Shown here piece by piece: positions 46,994 to 58,680 of a stretch of DNA of 64,000 nucleotides. Within the stretch, counting starts at the first letter, position 1. Each line of letters begins with the position of its first letter. Origin of the DNA: Ignelater luminosus (Eukaryota > Arthropoda > Insecta > Coleoptera > Elateridae); contig VTPC01090620.1 in the NCBI GenBank assembly GCA_011009095.1, positions 260,930 through 324,929 of the forward strand, given 5' to 3'. A program made the translations under genes and the position numbers. The notes beneath the pieces were generated by a model. That model saw only the letters and a list, made by a program, of their open reading frames with translations. It was not told the origin of the DNA and did no database searches.

Positions 46994-48059
46994 CGAATTA
47001 CAATCCTTAAGAAAACCCTTGAAATTGTCTCTGTGATTTCGGCTAAGCTAACTATGCCTAAGATTTAAAAGAAACCCAGATTCTTTCTCTAACCTTAAAA
47101 TCATAATTGTTGTACTCACCGGAAACGAATGATTCTACATAAATCCATGGCAACCGTTTTCATGATTTCATCTGGGAATGCAAAGCATAACTACAACAAA
47201 CGTTTTGTTACTTTCTTTCAAACTTCGACGGCCATTTTGACTATGTACCCGAAGAGGTACCAAAAAAACGAAGACATCACGTCGTCTTTAGTATTTGATG
47301 TAGAATCCAAATCTGAAGTTAAAATCTGGAAATCTTAAAAAATGCGGACAGACGGACGGACTGACCACAGACAGACAGACTTTGCAAATTCACTAACGAC
47401 TTGTATCAGAGTTCGTTGAACAGTAACAACACTTTTGAGAAAATCACAAGTTTTGAATTTCTGCTTATAAATGAAAAACAAAAAAAAGGGTTGGCAAGTT
47501 TTGTTTTCATCAATTCATTTGGCTTGAAGGATGAGGATAGTAGGATGCAAACCTTATCGCTCTGTCTCTAATAATAACCAAAATACTCCAAATCGAAAAT
47601 GGGACACACGGTACCTTTTTTCTTAGGGGTGGTTACTTGTCATGTACTCAAAATTTAATTTAAATTGTGTTTGGTGTGGTATTTGTGTTTGAAGTTTTTA
47701 TTCTTTATCTTTTCTACTGAATAAAATTAGTATCTGACGCCCTTGGAGAAAAAACTGCAATTGACAAAGTCCTAGCTGATTAATTGTATGATAATAATTA
47801 CATCAATCTATTTATACCTACATAAGTATAAGGTATGTTGGTTATAAGGTTTCACTAATAAGAAAATGTGTGATTGTTTGATATGAGCATATAAAACACT
47901 TATGTAAATGACAGGAAACAATTTGAAAAGGGTTCAGTTAGAACTTTAACATAAAAAATTAATGCCAATTAGTTTTGGCAAGTAGCAAAGTTCATGGGCC
48001 AATAGGCAAGATCATTATCTGGTCACAGTCACACTGAAGAAAATTTACAACAAACAGAA
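46994..48059. other. Gene-free stretch with GACAGACGGAC repeat motif
   Basis: Around 47345-47385 there are short GGACAGACGGACGGACTGACC and CAGACAGACAGAC repeats of a kind common in transposon or low-complexity sequence. No gene. Confidence 0.35.
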
Positions 48060-49047
48060 ATAAAAGAACAAAGATCATGAATCTGAACGCTATAAAGGCT
48101 TATAACCTAAAAGAAGTAGAAACAAGAAAGATATTTAGAGACAAAACAAGTGAAAAATTAAAGAACAAGCAGTAGTTAAGAAATAATAAGAGAAGAATGA
48201 AGAAACGATGAAAGACAAGTACTGGAGGCTGAAAGAAAGAATGGGAGAGTCTTGACAACAAAATGGAACAAGATAAGAGGAAATAAAAAATTACTCACGC
48301 AATAATATGAAAAAACACGATGTGGGATCAAAGAAATTATAAAAAATAAGGAAAGTAAAGTATTGAGTGAGAATAGAAATATTATAGGAGAGAGTACTTG
48401 TAAAACTTTTATGTTAGAAGAAAGGACGCAATACGATTAATTTTCAAGATAAAAATTGATATACGAAAGGGTAGAGCAGGACGAACAAGAGATATTCTAG
48501 AATCTGATGTAATAGAAGCAATAAAAAACGATATAATAAGAGGGCCAAATTTAGAAAGAGTTTTTGGAGTAAAAACCTTTTTGTATTGGGTTAAAAGGGA
48601 TCCCTCTTGGAAGTCAGCAAATATCCATCGCCGAAATTAAATTCTAGTTACNNNNNNNNNNAGTCTTGATTTAATAAAATTTAATAAAATCTGTAAACCT
48701 AAACATGTAGTGATTATATCAATACATAAAAAAGGAATTACAAGAAAGTGTGGGAATTACAGAGAGAGAGAGATTTCTCACGTACTGTTGAGAAAGCTTA
48801 CGCAAAAATCTTAGAAACAAGACTAAAAGAATCAGCAGAAGACAAACCTTATGAATCACAAAGTGGGTTTAGAACAGAATACACCATTCAAAACCATATC
48901 TTCATTCTTAGAATCTTAGAGGGAAAACTTAAAAAATATAATAAAGACTTTTTTCTATGCCTCATCGATCTAGAGAAAACGTATGATAAGGCACCAAAAG
49001 AAACTATATGGCAGAAACTGGTGTTACCTAAAGCTTTAACAAAATAA
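48060..49047 (+). pseudogene. LINE reverse transcriptase fragment interrupted by an assembly gap
   Basis: The plus-strand frame 48748-49047 reads VEKAYAKILETRLKE, then ESQSGFRTEYTIQNHIFILR and FLCLIDLEKTYDKAPKETIW. This is the palm region of a craniate/RTE- or jockey-type LINE RT (YAKI..RL, QSGFR..R.T.D.IF.LR, DLEKAYD). The lead-in (48060-48650) reads as the endonuclease-RT linker with several stops. It ends at 49047 before the catalytic YADD box. Confidence 0.7.
48652..48661. other. Assembly gap (10 N)
   Basis: Ten undetermined bases within the LINE fragment. Real length unknown. Confidence 0.99.
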
Positions 49048-49619
49048 CATAATAAAAAAGCTAAATCGCGTTACTGAAAATGTGGTAAGGCAAGGAGGAG
49101 TGTATGTAACGTTTCCCGCCATGGCCGCTTCACGCCATTTAGGGGATCTATATTTTGAAATTTCCTTAAGTTCTTGTTCTAAATATTATTAAATTTATAA
49201 ATATTGGACTCTTAGTCATGTCTTAGTAGTTCCAAAGAAAATGAGAAAATGTTTAGTACCTCAAAGGAACAAGAAGGTCAACAGGGAAATAATAGCTTTT
49301 CGAGGGTTTACTAAAATATGTGATTGTAAATAATCTAATTAAAAGATTACTTCTGTTATTTAAATAAAAGGAAAAACCAGTGTTTCTAACCTATAACATA
49401 TGTAAATTTTAAAAATGTCTATAATGTCGGTTACCAGTTTTGTTTGTGCCATGTTAGCTTTAAGATTTACATTAGGTGTGTGTGCTCTAGTTACTATTAA
49501 GATCTCGGTGTGTTAAGTTTACTGCTATTTATTTTATATATAAATGAATTACTGAAAAAAGTAACCAAAGAACTATTAGGATAAAGGTGGAATGATGTAG
49601 AATGGAAAGTAGTAATCAG
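49048..49619. other. Gene-free stretch
   Basis: AT-rich; nothing recognised after the truncated LINE. Confidence 0.35.
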
Positions 49620-52086
49620 TAATATCTGACCAAAACAGCCTATTTCCCTAATAGGTCAGTAAAATTAGATCCTAAAAGAGGGTCGAGGTGGAAATAAATG
49701 TCGGCAAAAGTTTTATGGTTTTAATCGGTTCATTGGACGTCTAATAGATGTATCCTAGGTTTTCACGGTACCTCGTGGTAGGCTAACGTGAGGGCATCAA
49801 AAAATCACGAAATCTTTGGATGTTTTCAGTTTTTCGATTATACCTCCTAAACGGTGCTGCGAAAACTTCACTGTATAGGAATTGAAGGTCATTAAATTCT
49901 GCATCGAACAAGTACCACAACTTTATAAGTCGGTCAAGTGGTATGGTCGAGATCAACGGTCGAAAAATGACAGTTTTTAGCAACTTTGTCAAAAACTGAG
50001 ATATAGTGATTTTCAAACGTCTGCAACTCGGGAATGCCTATTCAAAATGACAAAAGTATACAATAGAACATCAATGTCTGCGTTCAAAGAGTACCTCAAC
50101 TTTTAAATTTGACTAAGTACACATGTCGCAATTTGAAATTATCCAATTGCTTTCCTATGCTGAGCAACAGGCAAACCATCTTTTCGGACCCTGTTGTTAC
50201 AGGAGGTACATCTGCGATAATTAATATTTTGTCATTGCAAATAACTTATAAAAACACAATCAAAGTACCACATAATCGTTTTTATTAAGAAATATTGTTC
50301 AAATTAACTACGAATTAAAATTATTTACAGTTTAATGCAGAGTCTTCAATTCATTTTTCTGTATTTTGATAGGGTCATTAGTCGCGTTCGGGAAAACAGT
50401 GTCCTCTTCCACAGTTTGAAAACCTAAAATAGAGAAAGGGAGACTCATTAGTCACATGAAATACCTGCCCTGCACAGTAACGATACTAAGTTGATCAAAA
50501 ATATGAGAATATGGAAAAATGTCATGATAATTACTAACTTTGAGAATAATATAATTTGATTACCTGGATCATCGACATCGGTTTCGTTGCTGATAAGTAC
50601 TGCCGGGATGATACCGTCGTCAGAAGTGTTCGAACGTGTATGTCCTTTGCACTCAAAGCAGATGTACGAACACTTCATTCCTACCTTTTGACAAGAACAT
50701 CCTCCTCTGCATCCGTTTTGGCATTTGCAGGAAACGCTGTTTAGTACTTCCGCTGGAGCTGGCGGTTTGGTGGTCGTTGTGGAGAGCAAGCCATACTTGG
50801 ACAATCTCCATCCCCACTTGAGTGGATCTTTCTCCCTTTCCAGCCACATTTGGACCTGGTGGTACGTCTTAAGGGAATGCTGTTAATGTTTGTTTTACCA
50901 CGGTTTTGGTAAACTGGTCATAACGTATTGCACCCAGCATTGTGTCTGTCGGTTTGTCGCCATACATAGCGACAAGGAATTTGTTTCCTGCTGTCTCCAC
51001 CTCGTCTGGTGTTACATCATCTTTTTAAAAACTTGCACAGCGTCCTGCAACTCATTTTTCTTTTTAAGGGTCTTCACGAATTTCATGTTTCCCTGCCTAA
51101 AAAATGTTGACGTTATTTTGCATTTACTGAATGCGCGCAGGAACAAAAAGTGTTGGCAACACCTGAAACCAGGAGAATAAATGGTATTTTCATTAGCACT
51201 CTTTCCAGGCTTCATCAGCACATGTGGGACGAGGGTGGAGCCAGTGCTGTGAGCAGGACCAATACGTCTGTGTCTTCTCCAACGATGATCACGAACTGTG
51301 GAGTGGTGTTAAGTGATATGTCGATAGCAGACGTAACGATGACTCTGTCTTCCACTACAACCTTCGCCAAGAATTCTTCATGTCCAGCATTTTACTAAGC
51401 ATAGAAATGAGTCATGCTTTGTTGGTATCGTTGGAAAGGAACTGCTCCTTTGACATGGTGGTTGTCATCGTTTCATCAAACACTACGTTGGCTGCAGCTG
51501 ATTTCATGTTCCGCCGAAGGCTGTCCGCTGTTTTGATACTTTTCAAGGATCCATCGTCTGGATACTCATTTTTTGAACGCGGAATTAGATGGTCTCAAAC
51601 TTTTATTCTATACGTTTTTTTCATTTGCAGTAGGCGTTTCCGAGTTGCAGACGTTTGAAAATCACTATATCTTTGTTTTGACAAAGTTGCTAAAAATCAT
51701 CGTTTTTCGACCGTGGATTTCGACCATACCACTTGACCGACTTACAAAGTTGTGGTACTCATTCAAGGCAGACTTTAATGGCCTTTAATTGTTGTACAGT
51801 AAAGTTTTTGCTAGAAAGCACCGTTTAGGAGGTATAAGCAAAAAACTGAAAAAAGTCTGAAAATTTTGTGGTTTTTTTGATACCCTCACGTTAGCTCACC
51901 ACGAGGGACCGTGGAAACCTAGAATACGTCTATTAGACGTCTAATGAACCGATTAAAACCATAAACCAACATTTATTTCCGCCTCGACCCCTCTATTTTA
52001 CTGGCCTTTAAGCGGTTTTTCTGATTTCAAGTTAGTAATGTGAGTTACGTGATTTTTTCACATTGTTTCGAGGTTTTTCAACCATA
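49620..52086 (-). mobile_element. Long-inverted-repeat DNA transposon carrying a CXC-domain protein
   Basis: Arms of about 400 bp face each other at about 49630-50040 and 51590-52086. Shared blocks are GGTTTTAATCGGTTCATT, CTCGTGG.AGGCTAACGTGAG, GGTCAAGTGGTATGGTCGA and GACGTTTGAAAATCACTATA, all inverted between sides. The decayed coding region lies between them. A further copy of the right arm lies at 56605-57105. The outer ends are not sharply defined and no target duplication was seen. The class is unknown to me; the encoded protein type is common in arthropod genomes. Confidence 0.7.
50448..51600 (-). pseudogene. Transposon-encoded protein with C-terminal CXC (tesmin-like) cysteine domain, frameshifted
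   Basis: Minus-strand pieces in order: AAANVVFDETMTTTMSKEQF; a segment giving QFVIIVGEDTDVLVLLTAL; 51221-51012 with MLMKPGKSANENTIYSPG and FFRQGNMKFVKTL; and 50849-50448 with WGWRLSKYGL, then SCKCQNGCRGGCSCQKVGMK and CSYICFECKG. The Cys spacing is that of the CXC zinc-binding fold. The order (GEDTDxLVLL, FSGCDTTSAFFRQGK-type motif, WGW, CXC) matches an uncharacterised arthropod family that I believe to be transposon-derived. The acidic GEDTD could be a nuclease-type site (inference). Stops and frameshifts between pieces make it a pseudogene. Confidence 0.6.
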
Positions 52087-53435
52087 ACCAGGGTTTTGAT
52101 GATCGCAAGACTAATTAATAATTTACAATAATTTGTAATATCTTTACTTTATTCCATAAGGTAAAGTATGTAGAATGCATTTTATAAGTTCACTATCAAA
52201 TGAATTTTATTCGTTTGAAGGTTTACGTAATCAAAAAAATTTTATTTTTTCTTTTTTTGATTTGCTAAACAAATTTGCTTTTTTTACTTGTGCTTTTTTT
52301 GTCTGATTCCTTACTCGTGTCCAAGGCCGCCAACTGGAAAAATTGGGTATTCCAGTTTAAATGTAGAAATAAATATTTCTTTTGAATCTTTTTCTATTCA
52401 TTTAATTAGTTGCTTTGTGAGAAGTTATAAGTTTCTTTAGAAAAAAATATAACACGATCTTTGCCAGTTTGTGTACTTAGATCGAATTAGCAATGATACT
52501 GTTCTGGTTGAATAATGATAGTCTTAGGAGAGGCACTTAATTATTTTTAAAAAATACAGATAAATACAATTTAATACAAAATTGTTGACCGGGACAAAGA
52601 TTATTTGTAACGAAATTGTTTATTCAATACATTGCAGATAACCATTCAATGTTGATGAAATTTGCAATTATTTTTCCATTACTTGCATTATAACAATTAT
52701 TACATTCTTGGCCATAAGAATGTGTACAAATTATGTTAATATTGCGCTTTTGATAATTTTATTTGTAATTTATCTATCTTTATAAAGAATTTCTAGCAGA
52801 TTGCATCAGTGACCTGATTTCCTATGTCTGAAAATTACTACTTGGATGAGTATTACTTAAGGAACTCAGCATAGCTACACCTTTTAAGTATATTTGAAAT
52901 GATCAGAGTGAAGAATGAATAAACAAAAAAAAATTAATTAATATTATAACATATTTTATTTATGAATAAATTGCATACTAACTTATAAACAATTGTTTGA
53001 CAAATATCACTAACAAGCTTTTATATTGTTATTTTTTTCAAGTACAAGGTAATTTTTTCTTTTTCTTCACAAAATCAACATCTTTTGTAATTCAAAACTG
53101 ACATTTTCATTCACAATTGTTATTTATGTAACTAATAGACTAAAAATTAATATTATCCAATAATTAGTTAACTAATTGACTTAATTTGTGTTATATTTAC
53201 ATAATGTGAAAATAAAATAAGATTTTAAGTATCAAATAAAATGAATCTAACATTATGAATAAAAAAGTTTGTGGTATCCGTTTTGTATCAGTAGCTCTTT
53301 AGGTACATCTGAAACAAATAAAAAGAAAACAATAAGCAAAAGAAATTAGTTAATAACAAAAAGTAAATAAATTTTTATATTTTTGCAAGAAATTTTTATC
53401 ATAACTTCTTTTACAGCTACTTCCACTTTTTCCCA

Positions 53436-53640
53436 TTTATGAATCTTAGACTTCCAGGTTGAGAAACTCTGGTTTATTCAATGCTGAGATTTCTATTCTT
53501 TTACAATAAAAGTCTGATTGTGTCAGATATATTGATAATTCTCATTATGATGATGGTAATAAATCGATGAGGCAGGTAAATTCTAGAGTCAGTTTGAAAG
53601 AAAAGGAAGCGAAATGCACCCGATTAGACTTGGTTATGAG
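53436..53640 (+). pseudogene. Broken copy of the small membrane-protein frame
   Basis: Homologous to 60455-60724. Here the frame meets TGA at codon 8, another TGA after the hydrophobic stretch, and has deletions of about 40 and 15 bp. If the copy B frame is a gene, this one is dead. Confidence 0.4.
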
Positions 53641-54279
53641 TAAAAATATTTGCCCTATAGAACATCAATACTCAATTGCAGAATGATAGACAATAATAAA
53701 CAACTAAAGCAGCAAATTGATATTATGCAAACAAAGTTCATAATGATTAGACTTATTACGATTTAGTAATTGCTTGAGTTCGTTTATCTAAGTATTATTA
53801 TCTCTAAAATGTCAAGTAAACAATCACTTGAATTAATGAACAGTAGATCTGTTCAAAATCAATATCAAATGATTGATAAATATTAAAACAATTAGTTTAA
53901 AAAGATAAAATTTTAACATGATAATAATTAAATTAGAGAAAATACATTAATTAACTTGAATATCTCAATGAAAAAAAGAGGATACATTCAAAAATTAATT
54001 CTTTTTAAAGTTGTTCCTCAAGATCTGATAAACTTTTTTCCACCAAAAGCCAAAAGCTACAATAAGCTACTCTTTGGCACAATTCTATCCTTTTCCAAAC
54101 TTTAGTGGAGATTCTTTCTAATTACTTATTGGTACATTCCCATTGGACTTCCTGCATTAAAATCTTCATTCTTTTCCATACAAAATCTCAGATTGAGTTA
54201 AATAATACCAAGCAATGTTTAAAAGTACTCACCACATTATCACTATCTCACTATAAATCTTTTTGTCGTATGAATGACT

Positions 54280-54615
54280 TTACAATTTACTTCGAAATTT
54301 GGGTTTTGAAAGACCTTTTTCTTTTTTAATCGACTCTCTTTTGCTGGCCGGTTTTATCAGTCCGTCTTTATAATTTTTATCATTGAATCTCGGAAGAGGT
54401 TTACCAGTGTCGGTTTGCGTATAATCATCAGTAAGCGGTACAGTAAGAACTCGCAAACAGTGATGTCCCGAAGCACCATCACCAAGATCGAGGCAATTAT
54501 CTTCCAATAGTTCTCGAAGCTTCGCTGCTCGTTCTTGTATTTGTTTCAACTCATCTAAAGTTTCTATTCTCAAATTAATTTTGCAAAATGTAGGCGTTTC
54601 TTTAGTTTCGGTCAT
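54280..54615 (-). CDS. Small soluble protein, 111 residues, duplicated (copy A)
   Basis: MTETKETPTFCKINLRIETL begins the protein. A predicted amphipathic helix or short coiled coil (DELKQIQERAAKLRELLED) follows, then LDLGDGASGHHC and a basic tail ending KPKFRSKL before TAA. No signal peptide or membrane segment, so cytosolic or nuclear. The paralogue at 61364-61696 is nearly identical over the first half (changes T/S, Q/E, N/D only) but strongly diverged in the second half. A TATA box lies 66-74 bp upstream in both. Conservation of the frame in both copies supports a real gene. Family not recognised. A CGAA/GTAAAT near the stop could be a donor, so further exons are possible. Confidence 0.6.
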   Translation of the reverse strand: MTETKETPTFCKINLRIETLDELKQIQERAAKLRELLEDNCLDLGDGASGHHCLRVLTVPLTDDYTQTDTGKPLPRFNDKNYKDGLIKPASKRESIKKEKGLSKPKFRSKL

Positions 54616-54680
54616 TTTGGAAACGTGTTAAATAATATTATTATGATAGCAAGACTGGTAATTGTTTATCCCAACAAGCT

Positions 54681-54688
54681 TATATATA
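54681..54688 (-). promoter_or_regulatory. TATA box of the copy A gene
   Basis: Minus strand CTATATATAAGC, kept in the same place in copy B. The distance to the ATG leaves a leader of about 40 nt. Confidence 0.5.
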
Positions 54689-55389
54689 GTTTACTTAGAG
54701 AAAATTATCAGTAGATAATGTGTCCTACCTTATAAAATTTTTGTTGGATACTTGTCATTTATTGTTATCAGTAAATTATTAACGATTGAATTAATCATTT
54801 ATTAGAAATTTTCTATATATACTTATGTAGTTATTTTAAGACAAATATTCTTTAAATACTTAAAGTTCTAAGAAAATCTGATCTGTTTTTCAATACGTAA
54901 CAAAACCAACATAATACCCATCACAACCTTATCGAGTTATATTTAACAAATTATATTATTGCTGGAGAAAAGAATCTAACTATATCTACTGATACTTTCC
55001 CATGATGTCAGTCATTTTTTGGGTTGTCCCATCAATCTGTATCGTTCTTCAGTGCAAATTACAGCAGCTGTATTTCCTATATGTTTTAATCCATGATTTG
55101 AACTACTTCTATTTTTGTTTATCAAAAAAAAGTTGCACATTTAAACTGATATCATTTATTTCAGTTTTGTTTATTAATAGAACATTGTAGAGAGCAAAAC
55201 AGGTTTAACAAATCTATAGTTAAAAGAACTAGAACTTTCGAAAATAGTTTGAAATGTGCAGGAATACGTTATCTGGTGGAAAACAATTTTGCGGCTATTC
55301 ATTGACACTCTTGGTAATTGCTTATTATATGGCTGATAAGTTCACTGTTTTTCGATAATACATAATAAAACTGTCTCAGTAGTTCTACC

Positions 55390-56400
55390 AAATACCTAGC
55401 ATGGCCCTGGTCTTTAGCGTTATTTGGCAATGGAATAAGAAAGCTAAATACGAACACGAGTCTGGGTACGTCATGTCATTAAATAAGGTTGGGTTTTACC
55501 CTTTATTAACCTTCTCAAAAGGTTAATTACAAACACGCATCGGGCTACACCTTCCGATAAGTCACCTGCGGTATCATAATATCGGGCTTTGCCTCCCATC
55601 AAACTTCTAAGAGCCTAAGTATCCTAAAAAACACCTATGATGATTCAAAGTCAAGCTTTGCCCTCCATCCATCTCCTTAAGAAAGTTGAAGATGCACAAA
55701 GCTCGTGTTACGCCATCCAAAGGACCACTTGCGATAGTCTAAAGTCGGTCTTTGCTTTCTATTAACCTTTTCAAAAAGCTAATTACAAACACAGATACGG
55801 CTATGTCTTCCGACGGATCAACTTTGGGAGCATAATTTTGTGGTTCGTTTTCCATTAACTTTCTTAAAAGCTAAATATAGAAATGGGTCTGTCTTCGTCC
55901 TCCATCTATCTTCTAAGAAAGCGAATTACAAATACGGATAGGGCTACACCCTCCGACGGGCCACCTGCGGTAGCTTAATGTTGGAGTTTGTCCTCCATTA
56001 ACTTTTTAAGTGAGTTAAATGTACCAGACGCTGCCTACAAAGGTCCAAGGTCATGCTTTGTCCTCCATTGGCCTTCTGAAAAAAGTTAAATATGAACATA
56101 GATCAAGCTGCGCCATCCAAATGTCCACCTGCGGTAATCTAAGATTGACCTTTACCGTCCATCAACTTTCCTAAAAACCTAATTACAAACACGGACCAGG
56201 CGATGCCCTCCGCTGGGTTACCTGAAGTAGCCTAAGGTTAGGCCTTGTCCTCCATCAATCTTCTAAGACGTTGCACTTTAACCTCCATTGACCTTCTTAA
56301 TAAAGATACATACCATTACGAGTCGAGCTACGCCACTCAACGAGTCACCTACCATGCTTTGCCCTTCATCAACTTTCTAGAAATGCTAAATTTACTACAA
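55390..56400. repeat. Diverged array of about 100-bp repeats (copy A)
   Basis: Recurring blocks in fixed order: AATTACAAACACGGATCGGG, GCTACACCCTCCGACGGGCC, ACCTGCGGTAGCCTAA, then GGTTTGCCCTCCATCAACCT and TTCTTAAGAAAGTT. About nine or ten units of 90-115 bp, each with different indels. G+C is well above the flanks. The same array occurs at 62290-63280. Confidence 0.8.
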
Positions 56401-56604
56401 GCTACCTAAATTCAAAATTTTGATGGATCATCACACTGTTTTGCTGAGTCTTCAAAAGATAGAGTCTCTTTTACGGTAACTAAATTTTTAATAAAGGAAA
56501 ATGAAATGTCATACACAGAGTGATTGAAGAGGAATAGTAAATACGCCAGTAGGTATAGAATTCTCCACTGAATCATTCAGTGTGGCATTGAACCTACTTT
56601 TTTC

Positions 56605-57105
56605 TTGAACGCAGAATATGATGTTCTACAACTTTTATTTTATTCGTTTTTTTATTTGGAGCAGGCGTTTCCGAGTCGCAGACATTTGAAAATCACTATA
56701 TTTCAGTTTTTGATAAAGTTGCTAAAAATCGTCGATTTTCGACCATACCACTTGACCAACCTATAAAGTTGTGGTACTCATTCGAACCAGAATTTAATGG
56801 CCTTCAATCCTTATACAGTGAAGTTTTTGCTAGAAAGCACCGTTTAGCGAAAAACTGAAAAAAGTTCGAAAGTTTCGTGCTTTGTTTTTATGCCTTCATG
56901 TTAGCTCACCACGAGGTACCGTGAAAACCTAGAATACGTCTATTAGACGTCCAATGAACCGATTAAAACCATAAAACGTTTACCGACATTTATTTCCACC
57001 TCGACCCCTCTATTGTACTGGCTTTAAAGCAGTTTTTCTGATTTCAAGTTAGTAATGTGAGTTATATGATTTTTTCACATTGTTACAAGGTTTTTCGTCC
57101 GTAAC
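56605..57105. mobile_element. Extra copy of the right arm of the CXC transposon
   Basis: Matches 51590-52086 in direct orientation: GGCGTTTCCGAGTCGCAGAC, GACCATACCACTTGACC, GCTCACCACGAGGTACCGTG and ACGTCTATTAGACGTC are all present. No coding interior and no left arm, so it is a solo or truncated element abutting copy A. Confidence 0.75.
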
Positions 57106-57774
57106 TCGGAAATGGTAAGATATTTTGTTTTGCTGTCTGCAGCGAGGTTGTAGCTCAAATAAAGAAAAGTAAATCTACTGAACGTATGAATTCAAAATAC
57201 TTACACCTTGGGTTTCAAAAATGATCTCAATGTGCATAATGATGGCGTGGAAACCGGTCAACGTTTTCCGGGACCAGTGCGCAGAATTAACGAACCGGAG
57301 ATAGGAGTGCTGTCTTTAGAAGTCATCAATCTATCTACTCATTCACATGTAAAGGACAGGAAAATTTTATGGTTAGTTTTACAAACATAGACTTCTTAAA
57401 AAATGCGTGTCTACGTTCCACCTATTAAAATATTGAAAATAATATTATGGCATTTTTAACAGATATAAGCATGTGGTTACCATGATCTTTAGGCGATACT
57501 GTTTACTCATACGCCGCGCTGGCATGACGTTGCATTAGTTAGAATGTTGACACGAGGTGCGATTTTGTGTTAAAAATTTAATTAATAAAGAACAAAAAAT
57601 ACAATTAGGAGAGTAAGTTATTTTGCATTACTGTAATAACTGTTCTTAGAAAACTGCCTTAAATTCAAAAATAAAGTAGCAACGTTTTGATATTTCTTTC
57701 CAAATTTCGGTGCTAGAAGTCACGGAAAACTGGAGCAAATTCAATTGTAAAAATTTTGTTTTCGATAACGGAAA
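57106..57774. other. Unassigned gap sequence
   Basis: No recognised gene. The frame 57208-57390 is open but has no recognisable product. Confidence 0.3.
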
Positions 57775-57898
57775 TGCTTTGTCCTCCATTGGCCTTCTGA
57801 AAAAAGTTAAATATGAACATAGATCAAGCTGCGCTATCCAAATGTCCACCTGCGGTAGTCTAAGATTGACCTTTACCGTCCATCAACTTTCCTAAAAA
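57775..57898. repeat. Displaced 124-bp chip of the copy A repeat array
   Basis: Runs from ATGCTTTGTCCTCCATTGGC to CATCAACTTTCCTAAAAA. It differs from 56055-56177 at only about two positions, but from the copy B equivalent at ten or more. It is therefore a recent copy of array A material, about 1.6 kb away from its source. Confidence 0.8.
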
Positions 57899-57949
57899 TT
57901 TGTAAATAGGAAACTGTCATCTTTGTTTGTCATGTTTTGCAAAGAGAGT

Positions 57950-58680
57950 TAAGATCAAATCTTCAATTGTTTTTTCGTACGGCCGCCATCTTGAATTCGT
58001 TCAAAATGGATCACCCTGTATATGACCCCATTTCTCGATAGGGATTTTAAAGGCGAATTCAATAATATAAGGGTTGCTGTACTTATCTTGAAAGGTTTTG
58101 AAGATAATCTCTATTCTTTTGTCAAGGACTTCACTATTAATTGTTATCAAAATCGAGTTACCCGTGAAACAGCAAAGGCAATGGAACTAAAAAAATGATG
58201 TGCGATTATTTTATAAGTAATTAAAGTAAAAGAAAACCGTAGAAATTTTGCTCTTAGCCTACTTATTTAAAATAATAGATCGATGCTAGAACAAACTAAA
58301 AAGGTGGAATAAGACCAAATAGTGACGAACTGATAATAACAAAAACACAATATAATTTTATAAGAATTGTTCAAAATGCACTGCGTTAACTTCTAGGCAA
58401 TGAAACAATCTCTTTTGAAACGTTCGTAAGGAATTTTGCAAATAATTGGGGGAACATTTGCATTACGAATATCCGTCCGTGACAAAAGAATAGGGATTAT
58501 CTCCAAAACCTTTCAAGATAAGTATAGCAACCCTTATATTATTGAATTCGCCTTTAAAATCCCTATCGTGATATGGGGTCATATACAGGGTGATCTATTT
58601 AAAGAAATTCAAGATGGCGGACGTACGAAAAACCAATTAAAGATTTGATGTTAACTCTCTTCGCAAAACATGGCAAACAA
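57950..58680. mobile_element. Inverted-repeat cluster with CAGGGTGATC element ends
   Basis: 57960-58140 (CGGCCGCCATCTTGAATTC, GATCACCCTGTATATGACCC, then AAGGTTTTGAAGATAATCTC) is inverted at 58470-58640 (GATTATCTCCAAAACCTTTC, GGGGTCATATACAGGGTGAT, AAATTCAAGATGGCGGACG). The arms are about 200 bp, with roughly 300 bp unpaired between them. The CAGGGTG junction lies inside the arms. Confidence 0.7.

Larger units (their letters stand above)
52087..56604. repeat. Segmental duplication, copy A (about 4.5 kb)
   Basis: Begins AGGGTTTTGATGATCGCAAG and ends near GGCATTGAACCTACTT. Nearly all of it aligns in direct orientation to 59077-63478, with small indels and scattered substitutions. Contents: AT-rich flank, a broken copy of the plus-strand membrane-protein frame (53436-53640), the 111-residue gene (54280-54615) with its TATA box, and the 100-bp repeat array. 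An arm of the CXC transposon borders it on both sides. Confidence 0.85.

Noticed and set aside
47345..47385. GACAGACGGAC repeats as a regulatory array
   Set aside because: Low-complexity motif common in transposon debris. No further support.
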